Origin: Roseiarcus sp963805295 | Lineage (GTDB): Bacteria; Pseudomonadota; Alphaproteobacteria; Rhizobiales; Beijerinckiaceae | Assembly: GCA_963805295.1 (NCBI GenBank) | Contig: CAWDTW010000104.1 | Location: 1-64,000, forward strand | Length of the DNA stretch: 64,000 bases | Direction of reading: 5' to 3' | Shown here: piece after piece, positions 1 to 8,042 of the stretch | Layout of the letters: each line of letters opens with the position of its first letter | Numbering within the stretch: position 1 is the first letter of the stretch | Position numbers and translations under genes: made by a program | Notes under the pieces: generated by a model | Seen by the model: only the letters and a program-made list of their open reading frames with translations | Told to the model about the DNA's origin: nothing | The model's database searches: none

Positions 1-774
1 GTGATGGTCGAGACCGGCTTCAACCGGACCGAGATCGGCAAAGTCATTCTGGCCGGCTGTTTCGTCAACGACCTCGGCACGGTGCTCGCCCTCGGCGTCG
101 TCTTCGCGCACTACGACTGGCGTCTGGCCGCCTTCGGCGCCGTCACCGCCGCCGCGCTCTGGATGCTGCCGCGCTTCGCGCCGTGGTTCTTCGCCCGCGT
201 CGGCCATCGGGTCAGCGAGCCTGAAACCAAATTCATATCGCTGGTCCTGCTCGGGCTCGGCGGCCTCGCCTCGGTCGCCGGAAGCGAGGCGGTGCTGCCA
301 GCCTATCTCGTCGGCATGGCCTTGGCGCCGGCCTTTCTCGCCGACCGCGAGCTGCCGCACCGCATGCGCATCATCGCGTTCACGATTCTGACGCCGTTCT
401 ATTTCCTCAAGGCCGGATCGCTGGTCGAACTCCGGCAGATCGTCGACGCCGCCGGGCTCGTCGCGCTTCTCCTGGCGATCAAGATGGCGACGAAGTTCGT
501 TGGCATCCTGCCGCTGACCCGCGCCTTTCGCTTCGATCGGCGCGAGGGGATGTACACGACGCTCCTGATGTCGACGGGCCTCACCTTCGGCACGATCTCG
601 GCGCTGTTCGGCCTCACAAACCACATCATCGACCAGAGGCAATATACGGTGCTGGTGACCGCCGTGATCGGCAGCGCCGTCGTGCCGACGCTGATTGCGC
701 AGAGGTGGTTCCAGCCGGCTTTCGCGCCGATCGAGCGCGCAGCCGGCGGACAAGTTGCGGAAGGAGAGGGATGA
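1..774 (+). CDS. Cation/proton antiporter (CPA2, Kef-type), 5' end cut by the window
   Basis: The 257 visible residues are almost entirely hydrophobic helices in the pattern of the C-terminal half of a monovalent cation:proton antiporter-2 exchanger (Na+/H+ or K+/H+ exchange across the inner membrane). CPA2 proteins normally have about 12 helices and at least 380 residues, so the real start lies upstream and the GTG at base 1 is not reliable. The stop codon directly abuts the ATG of the universal stress protein. Together with the CrcB gene this suggests a fluoride or ion stress operon. The ion carried cannot be told from the sequence. Confidence 0.8.
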   Translation: MMVETGFNRTEIGKVILAGCFVNDLGTVLALGVVFAHYDWRLAAFGAVTAAALWMLPRFAPWFFARVGHRVSEPETKFISLVLLGLGGLASVAGSEAVLPAYLVGMALAPAFLADRELPHRMRIIAFTILTPFYFLKAGSLVELRQIVDAAGLVALLLAIKMATKFVGILPLTRAFRFDRREGMYTTLLMSTGLTFGTISALFGLTNHIIDQRQYTVLVTAVIGSAVVPTLIAQRWFQPAFAPIERAAGGQVAEGEG

Positions 775-1194
775 ATGTTTCAAAAGATGCTTGTCGCCAA
801 CGACGGTTCCCCCTGCGGCGAGCGGGCGCTGAGGGAGGCGCTCGAACTCGCCAGGCGTCTGGAGCTCGGCCTGGCGATGGTCTGCGTCGAAGAGATCCCG
901 AGGTTTCCCGCCAGCATCGACGAAGTCGAGGAGGCTCAGGCGGACGCCGAAGGCGTATTCGACGAAATCGTGGCCTCGGCGAAGGCGCTGGCGCGATCGC
1001 AAGGCGTTGCGTTCGACGCGCATGTGATTGCCGGGCACCCGGTCCCTAGTATCGTCGATTTCGTCAAGAGGCGCGGCTACGACCTGCTCATCGTCGGCTT
1101 CATGGGCCACACCGCGCTCTACAATCGCCTGATCGGCAGCACCACCGATCGGCTCGTCGAGCATGCGCCGTGCAAGGTGATGGTTGTAAAATGA
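775..1194 (+). CDS. Universal stress protein (UspA family)
   Basis: A 139-residue single-domain Usp protein. The N-terminus MFQKMLVANDGS gives the first beta strand and the Asp that contacts nucleotide. Near residues 111-126 the glycine-rich loop GFMGHTALYNRLIGST matches the ATP-binding G-x2-G-x9-G-(S/T) signature, so this is probably an ATP-binding type. The start directly follows the antiporter stop, and the sequence GGAGAGGG upstream serves as ribosome binding site, so the two are co-translated. It sits between an antiporter and the fluoride exporter. Its role there is probably stress survival. Confidence 0.9.
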   Translation: MFQKMLVANDGSPCGERALREALELARRLELGLAMVCVEEIPRFPASIDEVEEAQADAEGVFDEIVASAKALARSQGVAFDAHVIAGHPVPSIVDFVKRRGYDLLIVGFMGHTALYNRLIGSTTDRLVEHAPCKVMVVK

Positions 1195-1216
1195 GCATGG
1201 CGGACAGAGTTGCGGA

Positions 1217-1612
1217 ATGCTGTATTTCTGGGTGATGCTCGGCAGCGCGCTGGGCGGCGGCGCGCGCTACGCGATTTCCGGCCTCGCGGCGAACCATATC
1301 GGGGAAACCTTTCCGTGGGGCACGCTGATCGTCAATGCGACCGGCTCCTTCATCATCGGCTTCTTTGCGACGCTCACCGGACCGGATGGACGGCTGTTCG
1401 TCGGCACGCAGGGTCGCCAGTTCGTGATGATAGGCATGTGCGGCGGCTACACCACGTTCTCGTCGTTCAGTCTGCAAACGCTCAATCTCGTGGGCGACGG
1501 CGAGATGGCGCTGGCCGGCGCGAATATCGGCCTTTCGTTCCTGTTCTGCCTGCTGTCCGTCTGGGCCGGCCATCTCGCGGCCGCCGCCTTGAACCAACTC
1601 AAGGGAACCTGA
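1217..1612 (+). CDS. crcB: Fluoride exporter CrcB (Fluc channel)
   Basis: A 131-residue, four-helix membrane protein of the Fluc/CrcB family. These proteins form antiparallel dimers that let F- leave the cytoplasm. Visible signatures are GGGARY in helix 1, NATGSFIIG in helix 2 and the GMCGGYTTFSSF break in helix 3, which holds the central Na+ site and the phenylalanine box. Length is normal for the family. A DUF190 gene follows three bases after the stop and a fluoride riboswitch lies about 450 bases downstream, so the fluoride role is well supported. Confidence 0.96.
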   Translation: MLYFWVMLGSALGGGARYAISGLAANHIGETFPWGTLIVNATGSFIIGFFATLTGPDGRLFVGTQGRQFVMIGMCGGYTTFSSFSLQTLNLVGDGEMALAGANIGLSFLFCLLSVWAGHLAAAALNQLKGT

Positions 1613-1615
1613 ACC

Positions 1616-1966
1616 ATGACGCTTCCCCGCGATGCGATGCTGCTGCGAACGTTTTTCGGCGAGGACGACAAATTCAAAGGCCGGCCTCTTTACGAGGCGA
1701 TAATCCTCAAGGCTCGCGAGGCCCATCTTGCCGGAGCGACGGTGCTGCGCGGACCGATGGGTTTCGGACACTCCAGTCGCCTTCACACGACGAAGATCCT
1801 TCGCCTTTCGGAGGATTTGCCGCTCGTCATCGAGATCGTCGACACCGAGGAGAAGATCAGGGCGTTCTTGCCGACCCTCGACGAGATGATGACGAGCGGG
1901 CTCGTGACCTTGGAGAAGGTTCAGGTGCTCCAATATGGCGCGCACGTGAAGCATGAGCCGGCTTGA
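1616..1966 (+). CDS. DUF190 domain-containing protein
   Basis: A 116-residue soluble protein of the DUF190 family, a PII-like ferredoxin-fold group that is very often encoded next to crcB. Recognisable features are the N-terminal LLRTFFGEDDK, the central GFGHSSRLHTTKIL and a C-terminal strand-helix-strand with VTLEKVQVL. The start lies three bases after the crcB stop, so the two are clearly co-transcribed. The biochemical function is unknown. A regulatory or accessory role for the fluoride channel is inferred from context alone. Confidence 0.9.
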   Translation: MTLPRDAMLLRTFFGEDDKFKGRPLYEAIILKAREAHLAGATVLRGPMGFGHSSRLHTTKILRLSEDLPLVIEIVDTEEKIRAFLPTLDEMMTSGLVTLEKVQVLQYGAHVKHEPA

Positions 1967-2054
1967 GGGCGCCAAACCGACGGCGAAGGCGCTTTCCCGG
2001 GAAGGCCGCCTGCCAGCGTTGACAAAACGAGCGCGGACATTACCTTTCTGAAAA

Positions 2055-2109
2055 TTGGCGGGCGATGGAGTTCGCCTTTAAGCGCCCCGATGGGCTGATG
2101 ACTCCTCCG
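2055..2109 (+). promoter_or_regulatory. Fluoride riboswitch (crcB motif)
   Basis: The segment has the conserved order of the fluoride aptamer: GGGCGATGGAGTTCGCC, then TTTAAGCGCCC, then GGGCTGATGACTCCTCC. GGCGA pairs with TCGCC to make P1. GCCC and GGGC form the inner helix, and GGAGT pairs with ACTCC to close the pseudoknotted fold, with the characteristic GATG/CTGATG segments in place. It reads on the plus strand toward the enolase gene at 2335. Fluoride binding normally switches expression on, and enolase is a classic fluoride target. The small hairpin CCTTT-GACG-AAAGG at 2115-2128 may belong to the expression platform. Confidence 0.9.
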
Positions 2110-2334
2110 AACGTCCTTTGACGAAAGGAAAACCGTTCGGAACGCGTTTCGGCGAGGATGTGTATCGGGAGGTTTTCCTGCGGGAAGCGGTTGAACAGGA
2201 TCGAATCGCGCCACACGCTTCCGCCTCGATCGGACTCCTGGCCGCTGAGAAAGACGCCCGAAAGGACGACGGAATTGATTTCGCGCGCTCGCAATAACGA
2301 ATATTGTCGCATCGGCCAATTCAGGGAGACCCTC
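2110..2334 (+). promoter_or_regulatory. Long leader between fluoride riboswitch and enolase
   Basis: About 225 bases separate the aptamer from the enolase start. An open frame runs through from 2158 in phase with enolase but resembles nothing and has no good ribosome binding site, so I read the stretch as untranslated leader. It starts with a short hairpin at 2115-2128 that is not followed by a T-run, so a classic intrinsic terminator is not evident. Control may be at translation or by Rho. Confidence 0.4.
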
Positions 2335-3606
2335 ATGACGAAGATCGCATCTGTTCACGCGCTTGAAATTCTCGACTCCCGTGGCAACCCGACCGTGCGG
2401 GTGCGCGTCGGCCTCGACGACGGGACGGTCGCGACGTCCTCGGTTCCCTCGGGCGCTTCGACCGGGGAACACGAGGCGGTCGAGCTTCGCGACGGCGACA
2501 AAGCGCGCTACGGCGGCAAGGGCGTGCGGAAGGCTGTCGCGAACGTGGTCCAGACGATCGGGCCTGCGGTGGTCGGCCGCGAACCGACGCGTCAGGCGGA
2601 AATCGACTGCGCGATGCTGTCGCTCGACGGATCGCCGAACAAGGCGAAGCTGGGAGCGAACGCCATTCTCGGGGTCTCGATGGCGGTCGCTCGCGCGGCG
2701 GCGCAATCGGCCGGGCTGCCGCTCTACGCCTACCTTGGCGGGGTCGTCGCGTCCCGCTTGCCGGTTCCGATGATGAACATCGTCAATGGCGGCAAGCACG
2801 CGGAGAATTCGGTCGACTTCCAGGAATTCATGGTGATGCCAGTCGGCGCGCCGAGCTTCGCCGAAGCGTTGCGCTACGGGGCCGAAACGTTCCACGCGCT
2901 CGCCAAGCTCCTCAAGAGCCAGGGCTACGCGACCTCGGTCGGCGACGAGGGCGGGTTCGCCCCCAATCTCGGCAGCAACGAGGAGGCTTGCGAACTGATC
3001 GTGAAGGCGATCGAGGCGGCCGGCTACAAGCCGGGCAAAGACATCGCCATCGCGCTCGATCCCGCCGCCAGTTCGTTCTATGCCGACGGGGCGTACGATC
3101 TTGCGAAATCGAAGGGCGGCCGCAAGACGAGCGAAGAGATGATCGCGCTTTACGAGAAGTGGATCGACGCCTTCCCGATCGTTTCGATCGAGGACGGGTT
3201 GGATGAGAACGACTGGGCCGGCTTTGCGCGCCAGACTGCGGCGCAGGGAGAGCGCATCCAGATCGTCGGCGACGATATTTTCGTCACCAACCCCGAATTC
3301 ATCGCGCGCGGCGTGAAGGAAAAAGCGGCGAACGCAGTGCTGATCAAACTCAACCAGATCGGCACGGTCAGCGAGACGATTTAAGCGATCGCGTTGTGCC
3401 GCGAGGCGGGCTGGAACTACGTCGTCTCGCACCGGTCGGGCGAGACGGAAGACACCTTCCTGGCGGATTTCACGGTCGCGATGGGCGGGGGACAGATCAA
3501 GACCGGCTCCGCCAGCCGCAGCGAGCGCATCGCCAAGTATAACCGACTGCTCGAAATCGAGGCGGAACTCGGCGCGGCGGCGAAATTCGAATCGCCCTTT
3601 GCGTAG
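2335..3606 (+). pseudogene. eno: Enolase, fluoride-associated copy, interrupted by an in-frame UAA
   Basis: Enolase converts 2-phosphoglycerate to phosphoenolpyruvate. The start MTKIASVHALEILDSRGNPT and motifs SGASTGEHEAVELRD, GDEGGFAP, SIEDGLDE and the KLNQIGTVSE lysine loop are all present. At 3382-3384 a TAA replaces the codon after SETI. The same frame then continues with HRSGETEDT, GQIKTGS and the usual C-terminus to 3606, 423 codons in all. Ending at codon 349 would lose the catalytic His, the SGE loop and the second active-site Lys, so the short product should be inactive. It could be a true nonsense mutation, readthrough, or a base error. The riboswitch context suggests a fluoride-induced second enolase. 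Confidence 0.9.
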
Positions 3607-3819
3607 GATCGAACGCGCTTGCCGCGCCAGCCGCGATGACGGTTACGCTTTGGTCTGCTGACGGCCGAGCGCGCCGAGCGTGCGCTTCGGCGACGCCTCG
3701 AGCTTTGGGGCGGCGAGGGCGGCATCGAACGCTTGCGCCGGGGTCGGCCCGTGAAATCTTTCTAGGCGCCGCAGCCCCGGGGGCGCGGAGACGATCGGCT
3801 ACGCCGGCTGCCGAGATCT

Positions 3820-6105
3820 CTACGCCTTCAACGCCTCCGTTTCGACGGGCAGAGTGCGGATCCGCTTGCCTGTGGCGGCGAAGATGGCGTTGCAAAGGGC
3901 AGGGATCACGGGCGGCAGCGCCGGTTCGCCGAGACCTGTCGGGGGATGGTCGGTGGTCAGGAAATGCACCTCGACCGGCGGGGCCTGTTCCATGCGCAGC
4001 GGCTTGACGCTGTCGAAATTGGCCTGCACCACCCGGCCGCGATCAATCGTGATCGCCTGGCCGAGCGCGGCGCCGAGCCCATCGAGAGCCGCGCCCTGCA
4101 CTTGATTTTCGGCGCCGCTGGGATTGACGATCTGGCCGCCGACGTCGCCGACGACCCAAACATGATCGAGCTTGACCTCGCCCGAAGTCGCCACCGTCGC
4201 CTGCACCACCTCGGCGAAATAGCCGAATTGGCTGAAGTAGAACGCAACGCCTTTGCCGGTTCGCGTGGGAAGCTCGTCGCGACGCGCCCAGTCGGAAACT
4301 TCTGCAACTCGAACGAGAACGTCGCGCATGCGCCCGGTGCTGAAATCGCGCAAGGCATCGGGCTTGCCGGACGAATTGACCAGCACCCGAGGCTCGCCGA
4401 GCAACGAGAGACGAAACGCCACGGGATCTTTGCCGGCGTGATGCGCGAGCTCGTCGATGAAGGATTGAAACACGAAGCCGAGCCCGTTGGACCGCGGCGC
4501 GCGCAGCGGCCCGGTCGGCACGCCCAGCTCCATCATCGACTGGCCATATTCGAGATGCGGGACAAGCTGCGCCGGGAATTCGTTGGGGTCCATCGCGGCT
4601 AAGTCTGCGGGTCTGCCGTTCCTGCTGAACGTCACGAAATGATCGCTGAATGCGACGAGCGCGCCTGCGCCGTCGAGGCCGCCCTTGAAGAAATGGAAGC
4701 CCGCGGGCCGATAGAAATCGTGCTGAATATCGTCCTCGCGGCTCCAGAGCAGCTTGACCGGCGCGCGCGCCTGCTTGGAAATCCATGCGGCCTCGGCCAT
4801 GAAATCGCTGCGCAGGCGCCTTCCGAAGCCGCCGCCCACCCGCGTCACATTGACCGTGACGTCGCTCTGGGGAATTCCCAAGGTCGCCGCCACGTTGCTC
4901 GCCCCAGGTTCGGGGTTCTGCGTCGGCGCCCAGAGGACGACCTTCCCGTCAGCGAAATGGGCGGTGCAGTTTTGCGGCTCGAGACTGATGTGGGCGAGGA
5001 ACGGATAGGCGTAGGCCGCTTCGACGACGCGCGCGGCCCCCTGAAGCGCGGACGCGACGTCGCCGTCGCGACGCAGATAGGTCGCCGGCGCCTTGGCGGC
5101 GAGTGCGGCCGCGGTCTCGGCAAACAGCGCGCTGCTCTGGGCTGCAGTCGGGCCGTCGTCCCAGGCGATTTCAAGCGTCTTGCGAGCTCGGCTCGCCGCC
5201 CACCAGCTGGTGGCGACGATCGCGACCCCGTCGCTGACCCCCTGCGGATCGCCTCGGGGGTTGGCCTCGCGCGCTCGAACGATGAAGGCGTCGCGCACGC
5301 CGGGCAGCGCCTTGATGGCCTCGACATTCGTACTCTTCACGGTCCCGCCGAAGACGGGACACTTCTCAAAGACGGCGTAGAGCATGTCGGGCACGACGAC
5401 ATCGATGCCGAACAGAGGCTGGCCGGTCACGATCTTGGCGTTGTCGACTCCGGGCGTCGGCTGGCCGATAATTCTGAAGCTCTTCGGGTCCTTGAGCTTC
5501 ACGCCGGCGAGATCCGGCGCCGGCAGCAAGGCGGCTTTCGACGCCAGTTCGCCATAGCCGAGCGAACGCCCGCTGTTCCGATGACGGACGACGCCCGCCT
5601 CGGCGTTGCATTCCGACGGCGGCACGTTCCAGCTTTGCGCGGCCGCGGCGATGAGCATTTGCCGCCCCGCGGCGCCGACGCGGCGCAGGGGATCGTAGTT
5701 GAGCGTCGTCGCCAAGCTGCCGCCTGCGAATTGCTGGCCGAATTTTCCTTCGTCGAGCGGGGCCTGTTCGATGCGCACGTTCTTCCATTCGACGTCGAGT
5801 TCCTCGGCGATCATCATCGGCAGCGCCGTCATTACGCCTTGGCCGATCTCTGGATTCTTCGACATGATCGTAACGACGCCGTCGGGCGCGATGCGGACGA
5901 AGGCGTTGAGCGTCGCGGCTTCGCCTGCGGCGACGTCGGGCGCTTCCGCCATCGCGGCGTTCCCGAGCGAGGGAAGAATCGCTTGCAACAACAGTCCCCC
6001 TCCGGCCGCGGCGCTCGCCTTGAGGAATGAACGGCGAGAGCGGATTGGAGACAATGCAGCGCCTTCGATGCGGCTTTTGGAGCCCAGCGCGGCCATGATT
6101 GTCAT
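3820..6105 (-). CDS. iorB: Molybdenum hydroxylase large subunit (isoquinoline 1-oxidoreductase beta type)
   Basis: A xanthine dehydrogenase-family molybdopterin-binding subunit of about 761 residues. These enzymes hydroxylate N-heterocycles or oxidise aldehydes with water as oxygen donor. The N-terminus carries a Tat signal (RSRRSFLKASAAAGGG), so the enzyme acts in the periplasm. Visible motifs include the conserved VGGGFGRRL loop, PTGPLRAPRSNG and the C-terminal TGLGEPALPP with the catalytic glutamate. I chose the ATG at 6105 because GGAGGTGAAG lies just upstream and the small subunit ends two bases before. A third, cytochrome c subunit often found with this family is absent here. Confidence 0.92.
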   Translation of the reverse strand: MTIMAALGSKSRIEGAALSPIRSRRSFLKASAAAGGGLLLQAILPSLGNAAMAEAPDVAAGEAATLNAFVRIAPDGVVTIMSKNPEIGQGVMTALPMMIAEELDVEWKNVRIEQAPLDEGKFGQQFAGGSLATTLNYDPLRRVGAAGRQMLIAAAAQSWNVPPSECNAEAGVVRHRNSGRSLGYGELASKAALLPAPDLAGVKLKDPKSFRIIGQPTPGVDNAKIVTGQPLFGIDVVVPDMLYAVFEKCPVFGGTVKSTNVEAIKALPGVRDAFIVRAREANPRGDPQGVSDGVAIVATSWWAASRARKTLEIAWDDGPTAAQSSALFAETAAALAAKAPATYLRRDGDVASALQGAARVVEAAYAYPFLAHISLEPQNCTAHFADGKVVLWAPTQNPEPGASNVAATLGIPQSDVTVNVTRVGGGFGRRLRSDFMAEAAWISKQARAPVKLLWSREDDIQHDFYRPAGFHFFKGGLDGAGALVAFSDHFVTFSRNGRPADLAAMDPNEFPAQLVPHLEYGQSMMELGVPTGPLRAPRSNGLGFVFQSFIDELAHHAGKDPVAFRLSLLGEPRVLVNSSGKPDALRDFSTGRMRDVLVRVAEVSDWARRDELPTRTGKGVAFYFSQFGYFAEVVQATVATSGEVKLDHVWVVGDVGGQIVNPSGAENQVQGAALDGLGAALGQAITIDRGRVVQANFDSVKPLRMEQAPPVEVHFLTTDHPPTGLGEPALPPVIPALCNAIFAATGKRIRTLPVETEALKA

Positions 6106-6107
6106 GA

Positions 6108-6586
6108 TCACTTCACCTCCGCTGCGGTCGGCTGGACGAGCGCTGCTTTCTTGATTGCGGCGCGGATGCGCGAATAGGCGCAGCAGCGACAGACGTTCCC
6201 GCTCATCGCCTGGTCGATCTCCTGATCGTCGGGATGGGGGTCTTCGACAGGAGCGCGGCCGCCGACATGATTTGTCCCGCCTGACAATAGCCGCACTGAG
6301 GCACGTCGAGCTCCATCCAGGCGGCTTGAAGAGTCCTTCCAAGAGGATTGGAGGACATTGCTTCGATTGTCGCCACGGCGGCTTCGCCGACGGTCGAGAT
6401 CGGCGTCAGGCATGAGCGCGTCGCCTCGCCGTCGAGATGGACGGTGCAGGCGCCGCATAGTCCGACGCCGCAGCCGAATTTGCTGCCCTTCAAATCGAGT
6501 TCGTCGCGCAGCACCCAGAGAAGAGGAGTGTCCCCGTCGACATCGACGGTTCGCTTCAAGCCGTTCACTTCGATCGTATAAGCCAT
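6108..6586 (-). pseudogene. iorA: Molybdenum hydroxylase 2Fe-2S subunit (IorA type), one-base frameshift
   Basis: The small subunit carries electrons through two [2Fe-2S] clusters. The start MAYTIEVNG, the plant-type cluster GCGVGLCGACTVHLDG and the second-cluster half QCGYCQAGQ are in one frame. After LLSKTP the frame changes, and HPDDQEIDQAMSGNVCRCC continues one base over and ends at 6108. The break falls in a run of five G (plus strand 6236-6240) where a sixth would restore a normal protein of about 158 residues. Overlap with iorB is tight, so the two form one unit. A homopolymer sequencing error is the simplest explanation. Confidence 0.85.
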
Positions 6587-6652
6587 CGTCCAAGCCTCTG
6601 AACTCTATCATCGAGTTTCCGCTCGCCCGCTCACGGATGGAAGCGGTTGCGA

Positions 6653-6664
6653 AAATCGCGATTT
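6653..6664. promoter_or_regulatory. 12-bp perfect palindrome upstream of iorA
   Basis: AAATCGCGATTT is a perfect palindrome 67 bases upstream of the iorA start, inside a larger arm pair GCGGTTGC/GCAACCGC. It could be an operator for a local regulator, but none is encoded next to it and no second copy was seen. The remaining intergenic DNA between 6587 and 6986 shows no gene that I can support. Confidence 0.25.
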
Positions 6665-6986
6665 GCCGATTGCCGGCAACCGCGCCGATGGCAAAGACAG
6701 GCCGATCATTTGTCGGCGCAAACAGGAAGGGGCGGCGCCGCGCTCATTCGGCGCGTTTCTGCGTCGCCAACCGCCAAAAAGGGCCGACGGCTGCCGACCG
6801 GCGGCTCTCGTTGCCTCACAACGCCCGGTCACTGTGCATCTTCGCCGCCGAATGAGATGACTTCATGGCGACGAGAACAAACCTTCGTTACTGGACGCCG
6901 CGGACTCGGACGGGGTTCGCCAACTCGCTCCGGTCAGTTGTTCCGGACGGGTCGAGTTTCATCGCAACCGACCCCGGAGCCAAACG

Positions 6987-7805
6987 TCAGGCCAGTCTCG
7001 CCACCCCGACTTCGCCGTCGGCGACATAATGGTTGACCCGCCCGGCGGCGAGGCGCTCGCCTTCCTGATGCCATCTCACCTCGCCGATGACGCCGAAGCG
7101 CCTCAGTTCGTCGAGGATGAAATCGCGTTCGGCGTTGGTGTCGGAATCGGTCGCGTGGGTGACCTGGAAGGTGAATTTGGTCAGCGAGAATCCGGTGTCC
7201 CTCGTGCCCGCGCCGATCCAGAGCGCGGGGGCGTCGAGCGGCGGCCGGTCGGCGTTGAGCCAGAATTCGGCGGTGTTCAGCGTTTCCTCCGCCCGCTCGA
7301 GACTCAGCGCCCAGAAACGGATGTGATGGCGCTTGCGCGGGCTGCCGTCGATCGCCTTCTGAAAGCCGATGTCCTGGCCGCGCCCGAACAGATAGAGCGT
7401 GCTGAACGGCGCGGCCGGGTAAGACCGGTTGAGCACGAAAGCGACGAGCATCCGCCAGGAGCTTTTGAGCCCGAGCGGGTCCGCTTCCGTCCAGCCGGCG
7501 CCGGCGAAGGCGGCCCGCAGCTTCGAGAACTCGCCGACGAGGACGAGATTGACCGGATCGCCCGGGAACCCGTCGCCGGTCACGGTGAAGCTCGGCACGC
7601 TTTTCCGCTGCAGGATCTTGAGGCTCGTTCGCACGACGCGCGGCAGGATGACGTAGGCGGCGATCGCGTAGGTCGCGCTCAGCGCGAAAATCCAGGGCAG
7701 CCTCTGGTCGGTGATCCTGAAAACGACGAAAACGATGAACCAGACGCTGAGGATCCCCAGTCCGAGGACCAGAAGACGCTGAATCAGCCGAATGAGATGC
7801 CGCAA
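6987..7805 (-). CDS. LssY C-terminal domain protein
   Basis: The protein has one or two N-terminal membrane helices (LLVLGLGILSVWFIVFVVF and a following hydrophobic stretch) and then an LssY-C domain. This is recognisable from GDPVNLVLVGEFSKLRAAF, GWTEADPL, APFSTLYLFGRGQDIGFQK and HHIRFW. The domain is often found with DedA or PAP2 membrane proteins, and its function is unknown. A TTG at 7805 preceded by AGGGAAG gives a sensible 272-residue protein. The first ATG in frame (7892) would add an unlikely Arg-rich tail. No partner gene in an operon is evident. Confidence 0.75.
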   Translation of the reverse strand: MRHLIRLIQRLLVLGLGILSVWFIVFVVFRITDQRLPWIFALSATYAIAAYVILPRVVRTSLKILQRKSVPSFTVTGDGFPGDPVNLVLVGEFSKLRAAFAGAGWTEADPLGLKSSWRMLVAFVLNRSYPAAPFSTLYLFGRGQDIGFQKAIDGSPRKRHHIRFWALSLERAEETLNTAEFWLNADRPPLDAPALWIGAGTRDTGFSLTKFTFQVTHATDSDTNAERDFILDELRRFGVIGEVRWHQEGERLAAGRVNHYVADGEVGVARLA

Positions 7806-8042
7806 CTTCCCTGCCCTTCTGTGCCGGCGCGGTCGCCCTCGCCGCCGCCATTCCGTCAATCGAACTCTGGCCGCTCGAGCACGGCGCGGCAAGCAGGTCG
7901 CAGCAGAGCCATCGGGTGAAAGGCGGAAGCCGCCGAGCGCCGCAGCGCTCCCGCCCCCCTTTGCGGGGAATGCGTTCGCGCCACCGGTCTCGTTGGGTTC
8001 GCTCCTGCCGGATTGCCCCGCGTGTGCCGAACACGGTCTCGC

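Noticed and set aside
2158..2334. In-frame 5' extension of enolase (59 extra codons)
   Set aside because: It is not conserved, has no ribosome binding site and lies in the riboswitch leader; enolases begin at the MTKIASVHALEILDSRG point.
4639..6030. Long plus-strand frame opposite iorB
   Set aside because: Antisense shadow without any family match; iorB motifs on the other strand are clear.
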